A stretch of DNA of 42,080 bases from a virus. The notes beneath the pieces were generated by a model. It worked only from the letters and a program-made list of their open reading frames with translations. It was not told the DNA's origin and made no database searches. Positions 36,898 through 42,080 of this stretch are shown here, in pieces. The translations under genes were made by a program, and so were the position numbers. Location of the stretch: the IMG/VR virus record IMGVR_UViG_3300049479_000132, positions 1 to 42,080 of that record. One strand, written 5' to 3'. Position 1 is the stretch's first letter, and each line of letters starts with the position of its first letter.

Positions 36898-39417
36898 ATG
36901 CGCTCCGCCCTAGACCAAGCCTCCGGGCGTTGGCCGGAGCTCTTGATCGCGCTCGCCCATCTGTCCCCAGACCAGCTCACCGACAAGCACCAACCCTGCC
37001 CCGCCTGTGGTGGCACCGACCGCTACCGCTGGGACCGCGATGACGGCCCCGGCGGCTGGTACTGCAATCAATGCGGCGGCAAAGACCACGCTGGTGGTGC
37101 CGGCTCCGGCATGGACCTGCTCACCCGCGTCACCGGCTGGGACTTCAAGCAGGCCGTTGCACGCATCCAGCAGCACCTCGGCATCGATACCGCCGCACCC
37201 ATCCCCGAGCCTCCAACAGCTGGCGCTGAGCACGTCTGGCGATACACCGACACCTTCTACGTCTGCCGCTTCCCAGGCAAACGCATCCGACCGCTCACCT
37301 ACGACGGCACCACCTGGCGGTGGAAGTCACCCGCCAAGCCACGCCCCCTCTACTGGGCACGCCGCAAAGCCGGTGCTCCAGTCCTGATCGCGGAAGGCGA
37401 GAAAGCCGCCGACGCTGCTGCCACCCTGTTTCCCGATCACGCCATCTGCACCTGGCCTGGTGGTACCAGCAACGTCCAGCACGCCGACTGGAGCGCCCTG
37501 CGTGGCTGCACCGTCACCATCTGGCCAGACGCTGATGACGTCGGCCGCAAGGCTGCTGCTCAGCTCGCACGCATCCTCCTAGGCCTCAACTGCACCGTGC
37601 AGGTGGTCAACATCCCCGATGGCGCACCACAAGGTTGGGACGCGGCTGATGCACTTGCTGAAAGCTGGACGCCAGCGCAGGCCGCCAGGCTCGTTGAGCG
37701 GTTTGGCAAGGCCGTGGAGCTGCCAGCGGAGCCGGAGCCAGAGCCAGCAGCAGAGCCGGGCCCTACGCCAGCTGCTGCACCTGCAGCCACGGCGCCCTTC
37801 GTTTGCCTGGGCTTCGATGGTGAGGATTTCTTCTACCTGCCACATTCCACCGGCCAGGTCACACGCATCAGGCGCGGGCAGCACACCGGTACGCCGCTCG
37901 TATCCCTAGCGCCCATCAGCTACTGGGAATCCATCTACCCATCCAAGACCGGCGTCAACTGGCCAGCAGCTGCATCAGGCCTCTTCCAGAAGCAAGCCGC
38001 CATCGGTGTCTTCGACCCGGATCGCATCCGTGGTCGTGGTGCATGGCTCGACGATGGCCGCGTGGTCTTCCACCTCGGTGATCGCCTGATCGTTGATGGC
38101 AGCGCTCACAGCGTCCTGCAGCCACCTCCTACCCGCTTCTTCTACGAGCACTCTCGTCACCTCGACGGCCCCAGCAATGCACCGCTCAGCGATGGTGAAG
38201 CCCTCCAGATTTCAACCATTGCCGAGCGCTTCCCATGGGAGGTGCCAGCATCGGCACACTTCCTCACCGGCTGGATTGTCCTAGCGCCTGTCTGCGGTGC
38301 CCTCAACTGGCGGCCGCACATCTGGGTGACAGGTGGCGCTGGCACCGGCAAGACCACCATCCTCAAGACCTTCATGCGGCCGCTCATGGGCGGCGTGCTC
38401 CAGACCGCTACCGGTGGCACCACAGAGCCTGGTCTGCGGGGCATCCTCAAGTCCGACGCCATACCCGTCGTCTTCGACGAGTTCGAGCAGAACGAAGCCA
38501 AAGACAAGGCCGTGGTGCAGAACGTGCTCCAGCTGGCACGCATCGCCTCATCAGAAGGCGGAAAGATCTACAAGGGCCTACCCACAGGCGGCGCCAATGG
38601 CTACGAGATCCGCAGCATGTTCTGCGTCTCCTCCATCAACGTCTCCCTGATCAACAAGGCCGACATTGACCGCTTCTGCGTCCTGGGCCTGCGGAAGCAG
38701 CCAATGGACAAGAACGAGTGGCTGGACTTCGAGCGGCAGATCCTCGCCGTCGCCACCGTTGACAACGGCCGCGCCCTGATCGCTCGCACCCTGTCGCAGC
38801 TGCCGACCATCGCACAGAACGCTCGCACCCTCGCACAGGCCCTTGGCCGGCGTTTCGGCCAGCGCTTTGGTGATCAGCACGGCACCCTGCTGGCCGGCGC
38901 CTGGAGCCTCGAAGCCAACGGCGGTGGCGTGCTCAGCATCGAAGACGCAGACCAGTGGATCGCCTCGATGAACTGGGACCATCAGCAGCACGATGCCAGC
39001 GACGCTGATGAGCTCAAATGCCGCGACACGATCCTGCAGCAGATCGTGCGCTATGGCGGTGGCCTAGACGCCTCGCTGGGCGAGATGGTGCAGTCCGTCG
39101 CCACACAGCAGTCGCTGGGCGCGACCCTTTGGGATCAGCTGGTGCCGATCCTTGGCCGCTATGGCCTGAAGGTGTTCCGCGACGGCCAGAAGCTCCCCGA
39201 TGGTGAGCAGGCAGCAGGTCACTTCCTGGCGGTCGCCAATGGCAATGCGCAGCTTGACACGCTGCTCAGGAGCACCCCATGGGGCAATGGCGCCCACCGC
39301 TCGGCATTACGACGCATCAGCGGAGCACTCACACCGGCCAAACCGACCCACTTCGCCGGCATCGGCGCGAAACGGTCCACGGTGATACCAATTCCGGCCG
39401 ACGACCTGGCCGCGTAA
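36898..39417 (+). CDS. Primase-helicase (zinc finger, Toprim, AAA-like)
   Basis: An 839-residue replication protein. Residues 34-59 carry a CHC2-like zinc site (CPAC ... CNQC). Toprim motifs follow: EGEKA at 166-170 and WPDADD at 209-214. A Pro/Glu repeat linker (~277-299) leads to the helicase half: Walker A GGAGTGKT at 479-486, Walker B VVFDEFE near 522 and a sensor-like MFCVSSINVSL. It should open the origin and prime synthesis; no DNA polymerase is encoded, so the host enzyme is used. It is followed by the candidate origin and preceded by an RHH gene. Confidence 0.92.
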   Translation: MRSALDQASGRWPELLIALAHLSPDQLTDKHQPCPACGGTDRYRWDRDDGPGGWYCNQCGGKDHAGGAGSGMDLLTRVTGWDFKQAVARIQQHLGIDTAAPIPEPPTAGAEHVWRYTDTFYVCRFPGKRIRPLTYDGTTWRWKSPAKPRPLYWARRKAGAPVLIAEGEKAADAAATLFPDHAICTWPGGTSNVQHADWSALRGCTVTIWPDADDVGRKAAAQLARILLGLNCTVQVVNIPDGAPQGWDAADALAESWTPAQAARLVERFGKAVELPAEPEPEPAAEPGPTPAAAPAATAPFVCLGFDGEDFFYLPHSTGQVTRIRRGQHTGTPLVSLAPISYWESIYPSKTGVNWPAAASGLFQKQAAIGVFDPDRIRGRGAWLDDGRVVFHLGDRLIVDGSAHSVLQPPPTRFFYEHSRHLDGPSNAPLSDGEALQISTIAERFPWEVPASAHFLTGWIVLAPVCGALNWRPHIWVTGGAGTGKTTILKTFMRPLMGGVLQTATGGTTEPGLRGILKSDAIPVVFDEFEQNEAKDKAVVQNVLQLARIASSEGGKIYKGLPTGGANGYEIRSMFCVSSINVSLINKADIDRFCVLGLRKQPMDKNEWLDFERQILAVATVDNGRALIARTLSQLPTIAQNARTLAQALGRRFGQRFGDQHGTLLAGAWSLEANGGGVLSIEDADQWIASMNWDHQQHDASDADELKCRDTILQQIVRYGGGLDASLGEMVQSVATQQSLGATLWDQLVPILGRYGLKVFRDGQKLPDGEQAAGHFLAVANGNAQLDTLLRSTPWGNGAHRSALRRISGALTPAKPTHFAGIGAKRSTVIPIPADDLAA

Positions 39418-39670
39418 TGCGATTTGGGCCGAAAATTACCGGCCTTGTAATGAGCAGATCGCTTGCGGCGCAGTGGATCTGCTGCGCTCATTACGGTCAT
39501 AACGCCATAACGCCTCCAAGACAGACATATACGAGACGCGTAGAGAGCTCATGACGTTCTGAGAGAGCTCTCTCTACTATCTATCTTATTCTTGTAATAG
39601 GTGTTATTTCGTTATAGGCCAGTCACGGACAGGGATCTCGGCATTACGGTCCATTACGGTGGCGTAATGA
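39411..39670. other. Candidate replication origin with iteron-like repeats
   Basis: This 300-bp gap after the primase holds repeated CAT(T/A)ACG units: direct copies at 39489, 39498, 39506, 39642 and 39652 and inverted copies at 39413, 39446 and 39663. Three are in tandem (8-9 bp apart) and two are 10 bp apart, as iterons usually are. A perfect palindrome GAGAGAGCTCTCTC lies at 39561-39574, followed by an AT-rich stretch (39575-39620) that could unwind. Position after a primase-helicase supports an origin. No DnaA-box search was run. Confidence 0.55.
39561..39574. repeat. Perfect 14-bp palindrome in the origin region
   Basis: GAGAGAGCTCTCTC is self-complementary over 14 bp and could form a hairpin or a protein site. 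The preceding AGAGAGCTC at 39542-39550 shares its core. It borders the AT-rich stretch of the candidate origin. Confidence 0.6.
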
Positions 39671-39720
39671 CTTGCCTGGCCGGATCTTGCTTCTAACCTC
39701 TTACCAGTTGCAAGATTTCA

Positions 39721-39996
39721 ATGGCCATTGAGATTCTCAGCACTGGTGAGATCCCCCAAGAAGCGGCTGCTCTGATCGCCAAAACCAAGACGCGGCTGCC
39801 GGATCTGCCCTTTGACTCACTGGATGCCTGGCAGTCCATTCGCATCCCCTTTGCGGACCTTGCAGGGCATGACATCGCCACGGCGGCCAATGCCATCCGT
39901 GTTCGTGCCCATCGAGCCACAAGGCGCATTGGCTGGCACTTCCACGTCCATCAGGCCGAAGACGCCTTCTACGTGACCAAGGGCCACAAGGCCTGA
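39721..39996 (+). CDS. Small basic protein downstream of candidate origin
   Basis: A 91-residue protein (MAIEILSTGEIPQEAAALIA...) with LPFDSLDAWQSIRIPFADLAGHDIATAANAIRVRAHRATRRIGWHFHVHQAEDAFYVTKGHK. The region DIATAANAIRVRAHRATRRIGW could be a basic DNA-contacting helix. Position right beside the iteron-like repeats makes it a possible origin-binding protein, but the family is not recognised. Confidence 0.6.
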   Translation: MAIEILSTGEIPQEAAALIAKTKTRLPDLPFDSLDAWQSIRIPFADLAGHDIATAANAIRVRAHRATRRIGWHFHVHQAEDAFYVTKGHKA

Positions 39997-40066
39997 TGTC
40001 AGCCACCGCAATGGCTCAGCCCTGGTGGAGCAGCCTGCACCATGCGCCCCTGCACTGCCCCGGTGC

Positions 40067-40084
40067 GCTTTCACATCCGCATTG
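40067..40084. promoter_or_regulatory. Dyad operator site 12, upstream of the RNA locus
   Basis: On the minus strand CAATGCGGA|TGTGAAAGC; the left half is a perfect consensus, the right half is degenerate. The 27-bp minus-strand stretch from CTAGC at 40088 matches those at 30266 and 36653. It lies just before the structured RNA element. Confidence 0.55.
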
Positions 40085-40099
40085 CTAGGGTTAAGCCAC

Positions 40100-40231
40100 A
40101 GGGCCTCTAGGCTGGCCCTGCCGGGTCGGTCCTACCCGCAAGGATGGACGCGGTGGTGGTGCCCCGAGGAGTGCCACCTGGAACCGCACTGGAGGCCTGG
40201 TAGGGAGAGGGCTGGCTTCGGCTGGCCCTTT
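40100..40231 (+). ncRNA. Candidate structured RNA, c4-like, upstream of antirepressor
   Basis: A closing stem joins GGCCTC (40102-40107) to GAGGCC (40192-40197). Inside are GGGT/ACCC (40123-40137) and a two-part stem, GCGGT with ACCGC plus GGTGG with CCACC. It ends at an intrinsic terminator (40208-40231). No open frame explains it. Position directly upstream of an antirepressor gene matches phage P1/P22 c4 RNA, which represses ant translation. CTGCCGG (40118-40124) and GCACTG (40186-40191) are complementary to adjacent leader segments CCGGCAG and CAGTGC (40368-40380). The identification is an inference. Confidence 0.45.
40208..40231 (+). terminator. Intrinsic terminator with a UUCG tetraloop
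   Basis: GGGCTGGC-TTCG-GCTGGCCC (40209-40228) forms an 8-bp stem, with two G-U pairs, capped by a C(UUCG)G tetraloop, one of the most stable loops known, and is followed by TTT. It would end a transcript running through 40100-40200. Confidence 0.7.
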
Positions 40232-40253
40232 CCTGCATCTGGCGCTTGGCAAA

Positions 40254-40276
40254 GGGTGTCAGTTGAACTGACACCC
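40254..40276. promoter_or_regulatory. Perfect 11-bp-arm dyad upstream of antirepressor
   Basis: GGGTGTCAGTT (40254-40264) and AACTGACACCC (40266-40276) are perfectly complementary around a single G. Preceded by GCAAA, as is the next dyad. Odd-centred perfect palindromes of this size are typical repressor operators; there is no T-run for a terminator. Confidence 0.65.
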
Positions 40277-40293
40277 CTGCGTTACACCCATTG

Positions 40294-40324
40294 CAAAGGG
40301 TCGGAATTGAAATCCGATCCTTTG
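40294..40324. promoter_or_regulatory. Second dyad adjoining the antirepressor promoter
   Basis: CAAAGGGTCGGA (40294-40305) and TCCGATCCTTTG (40313-40324) pair over 12 positions with one G-T, around a 7-bp spacer. It shares the leading GCAAAGGGT with the first dyad and ends 4 bp before the -35 box. It could be a repressor or activator site, or a leader hairpin. Confidence 0.65.
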
Positions 40325-40328
40325 GCTC

Positions 40329-40359
40329 TTGACACGCTGCACCTTGCTGTGCTTATGCT
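40329..40359 (+). promoter_or_regulatory. Sigma-70-like promoter for the antirepressor
   Basis: A consensus -35 TTGACA (40329-40334) and a -10 TATGCT (40354-40359) are spaced by 19 bp, a little long. The predicted start is near 40366, giving a ~40-nt leader before the GTG at 40406. This is the clearest standard promoter in the window. Confidence 0.55.
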
Positions 40360-40405
40360 GAAGGGGTCCGGCAGCAGTGCTGGATAGTTCCTCGACTGAA
40401 TTGAA

Positions 40406-41143
40406 GTGACCCGATCCTTTGATCGCGTTTGCCGCTGCTGCGGCACGCCCTTCATCGCGTTCAACGCAACTGCCAAGTGGTGCAGCACCCGTTGCTCCAT
40501 GCGCGCATTCCAGCGCCGCCGTCGCGGCGCTCCTGAAGCCGATCACGGTGTGTTGATCCCCCCGGCTGTAGTGCAGCCCGTTGTATTCGCTGACGACGAC
40601 CTGCCCGCCGCCTGGAGGGAGCATCAGGAGGTGGCCGCTCTCGCGCCTTTTGCCTACCAAGGCCATCAAGTGCGAGTGACCACCGACGAGCACGGCGTGA
40701 CCTGGTTCGTGGCAGCCGACGTGTGCGATGCGCTTGATCTTGGCAATACCTGGATGGCCCTTGATCGCCTCGACGATGACGAGAAGGGCGTCAGCTCTAT
40801 CCCAACCCCTGGTGGCCAGCAGTCCATGACCACCGTCAACGAGCCCGGCCTCTACTCCCTCATCCTCGGCAGCCGTAAACCCGAGGCCAAGGCCTTCAAG
40901 CGCTGGGTCACCCATGAAGTCCTGCCCGCTATTCGACGCACCGGGAGCTACTCCACAGCCCCCGCTGCACCCACCCTCACCCCAGGTATCCACGTCGTCG
41001 CACGCAGCCAACGCCAAGCCAGCTGGCTATGGGCTGAAGCCGTTGAACGCCACGTCGGCGCAGCTCTCATGCTCGACATCGCTCACGGCCCTCGTACCCA
41101 ATCTCAACCCTCCTTCCAGCTGCATCTCCTGCCCACCACCTGA
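40406..41143 (+). CDS. BRO-N antirepressor with N-terminal zinc finger
   Basis: A 245-residue protein from a GTG. Residues ~9-32 have CRCCGTPF ... WCSTRC, a small zinc-binding motif. The BRO-N domain spans ~82-170: FAYQGHQVRVTTDEHGVTWFVAADVCDALDLGN...ALDRLDDDEKG...VNEPGLYSLILGSRKPEAKAFKRWVTHEVLPAIRRTGSY. The C-terminal ~70 residues are of unknown fold. Phage BRO-N proteins are typically antirepressors (Ant-type) that switch lysogens to lytic growth. Upstream lie a structured RNA, two dyads and a promoter, suggesting tight control at more than one level. Confidence 0.9.
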   Translation: MTRSFDRVCRCCGTPFIAFNATAKWCSTRCSMRAFQRRRRGAPEADHGVLIPPAVVQPVVFADDDLPAAWREHQEVAALAPFAYQGHQVRVTTDEHGVTWFVAADVCDALDLGNTWMALDRLDDDEKGVSSIPTPGGQQSMTTVNEPGLYSLILGSRKPEAKAFKRWVTHEVLPAIRRTGSYSTAPAAPTLTPGIHVVARSQRQASWLWAEAVERHVGAALMLDIAHGPRTQSQPSFQLHLLPTT

Positions 41144-41155
41144 CCTCACCCCCAC

Positions 41156-41178
41156 GCCCCGCTCTCACCCAGCGGGGC
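41156..41178. terminator. GC-rich hairpin after the antirepressor
   Basis: GCCCCGCT (41156-41163) and AGCGGGGC (41171-41178) form a perfect 8-bp stem with a 7-nt loop in the 67-bp gap after the antirepressor stop. No T-run follows, so it may be a Rho-type or partial terminator or a processing hairpin. Confidence 0.45.
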
Positions 41179-41210
41179 ACCCATACCCTGATCACAGCGG
41201 CCACCGCGCC

Positions 41211-41423
41211 ATGAAGCGTCTCGCCACCATCTCCTGGCTCCTCGATCGCCAAAATCCCTGGCTCCCCTGGTGGCAGGAGCTCATGCTCAACTGGGTCGCC
41301 TCCTGGTCCACCATCGGCACCATCCACATCACCGCTGCAGATGGTGAACACTGCTGCGAATGGTTCTTACCCTCCGACCTTGAACATCAACGCGCTGAAC
41401 TTGAGCAGCTCTTGGAGCGCTAA
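41211..41423 (+). CDS. Small protein, unknown
   Basis: A 70-residue protein starting at ATG 41211 (MKRLATISWLLDRQNPWLPWWQEL). It is rich in Trp, with the segment STIGTIHITAADGEHCCEWFLPSDLEHQRAELEQLLER. It may be helical with an exposed aromatic face; the Trp-rich N-terminus could associate with membranes but no proper transmembrane segment is clear. It is 3 bp upstream of the gpZ-like gene and may be co-translated. Confidence 0.5.
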   Translation: MKRLATISWLLDRQNPWLPWWQELMLNWVASWSTIGTIHITAADGEHCCEWFLPSDLEHQRAELEQLLER

Positions 41424-41426
41424 GCC

Positions 41427-42044
41427 ATGGCATCCATATCAATCACTGTCTCTGGTATTGCAGAGCTCAAACGCCTGCAACTCGCTCTTGACCCAAAGCT
41501 CTACACCAAGGCAATGCGTGGTGGCATCTCCTACGCATCTAAAGCCGTACCACCTGCCGTAGCCAAAGGCATCTCCTCTACATACAACATCGCATCCTCA
41601 CGCGTCAAGAAAGACATCAGTGGTATTCGCTTTGAAGAACAAGGCCAGTCCGCTTCTATCCGCTTCAGTCGTCGTTCACCAACCCTCACACAGTTCAGAC
41701 CCAACCCAGGCCGTCGCTCACCCCAACCTGGCCTAGGCCGTGGCATGGGCTGGGGCAAGCCACGCAAACCCGGCCGGCCCCTAACCGCCAATCTCATCAA
41801 GGCCAATGGCCGTCAACCATTCACCGGCGCCTTCCTCGCTCAAGGTCTCAACAGCAACAGCCTGGTGCTGCGCAAGGACTCATCAGGTCGCTTCTATGGC
41901 GTCTATGGCCCGTCCATCGGATCCATCTTCTTAGGTCAGTCCAACATCGGCCCACAGCTCCGCGATGACGTGGCCCAACGCATCAACGAGCAGTTCATCA
42001 AAGGATTTCAACGCGTTCTTGACTCAGCAGCTCGCGGGCGCTGA
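41427..42044 (+). CDS. Minor tail protein Z-like (gpZ family)
   Basis: A 205-residue protein whose N-terminus SISITVSGIAELKRLQLALDPKLYTKAMRGGISYASKAVPPAVAKGISSTYNIASSRVKKDI matches the pattern of prophage minor tail protein Z (helical pairs, S-x-x-V-K-K-D motif). Gly/Pro-rich middle (PGRRSPQPGLGRGMGWGKP) and a C-terminal FIKGFQRVL helix follow. In lambda, gpZ lies between FII and U; here it is displaced to the opposite end of the window and would adjoin the terminase if the ends join. Codon use leans slightly to A/T compared with the head genes. Confidence 0.75.
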   Translation: MASISITVSGIAELKRLQLALDPKLYTKAMRGGISYASKAVPPAVAKGISSTYNIASSRVKKDISGIRFEEQGQSASIRFSRRSPTLTQFRPNPGRRSPQPGLGRGMGWGKPRKPGRPLTANLIKANGRQPFTGAFLAQGLNSNSLVLRKDSSGRFYGVYGPSIGSIFLGQSNIGPQLRDDVAQRINEQFIKGFQRVLDSAARGR

Positions 42045-42080
42045 CCTACACCAAGTGCGGGTCCCTCCGACGGGGGGGGG
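42045..42080. other. Right-edge non-coding tail with G-run
   Basis: After the gpZ-like gene, 36 bp remain: a short stretch with GGGTCCCTCCGACG, then a run of eight or nine G. It may be part of a packaging site region or simply a contig end; no gene fits. The G-run is also typical of assembly or sequencing ends. Confidence 0.4.

Noticed and set aside
71-40084. The recurring dyads as host CRP (TGTGA-N6-TCACA) sites
   Set aside because: The spacing is TGYG-N4-CRCA, four bases shorter than CRP sites, so a CRP-type protein would not read them in the normal way.
40100-40231. A tRNA gene in the structured region upstream of the antirepressor
   Set aside because: No T-loop GTTCGAA-type sequence, anticodon stem or acceptor stem of proper size could be placed; the stems fit a multibranched RNA with a terminator better.
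1-42080. CRISPR arrays, insertion sequences and photosynthesis auxiliary genes
   Set aside because: No regularly spaced direct repeats with spacers, no transposase, and no psbA/psbD, hli or similar proteins were recognised on either strand.

Overview
This window reads as a near-complete genome, or prophage, of a temperate tailed phage with a long non-contractile tail (siphovirus-like) and a lambda/HK97-type packaging and head scheme. DNA is GC-rich and genes overlap tightly (ATGA, TAATG). I infer a cyanobacterial, probably picocyanobacterial (Synechococcus/Cyanobium-like), host. The reasons are two primary-type sigma-70 factors of cyanobacterial flavour, an XisF-like serine recombinase, ThyX, and small proteins of a kind I associate with Synechococcus genomes. 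The host call is an inference and was not tested.

Layout. 113-20116 (+): packaging and virion genes (small and large terminase, gpW-like joiner, portal, fused prohead protease/major capsid, DUF2190 cement protein, head-tail joiner, a large fibre gene, tail terminator, tail tube, G/GT-type chaperones with a -1 frameshift signal, tape measure, tail tip, accessory fibre proteins), then lysis (holin-like, membrane coiled coil, GH24 + C39-like endolysin). 20123-21965 (-): two tandem sigma-70 factors. 22130-23560 (+): ribbon-helix-helix (RHH) protein, Gp157 and small genes. 23605-26113: serine recombinase, divergent excisionase-like HTH protein, metallophosphoesterase. 26181-30235 (-): RecT, SSB and eight small genes in one overlapping operon. 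30387-36306: VRR-NUC nuclease, ThyX, C5-methylase-like protein, SF2 helicase, HTH proteins. 36711-39996 (+): RHH protein, primase-helicase, then an iteron-like, AT-rich candidate origin. 40062-41143: a structured RNA with terminator, two long dyads, a promoter and a BRO-N antirepressor. 41211-42044 (+): a small gene and a gpZ-like minor tail protein that would abut the terminase if the genome circularises.

How it fits together. Three regulatory layers are visible. (1) An 18-bp dyad with core TGYG-N4-CRCA recurs twelve times, essentially only between genes and at nearly every operon head; it looks like the operator of one phage-wide regulator. (2) One sigma factor ends in QLSLF, the consensus bacterial sliding-clamp-binding peptide, suggesting clamp-coupled late transcription analogous to T4 gp55/gp45. 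A short TAGCCTGAG element at structural gene junctions is a candidate promoter element for a phage sigma. (3) The antirepressor locus resembles the P22 immI / P1 c4-ant arrangement. No CI-like repressor, tRNA, CRISPR array, insertion sequence or photosynthesis gene was found.
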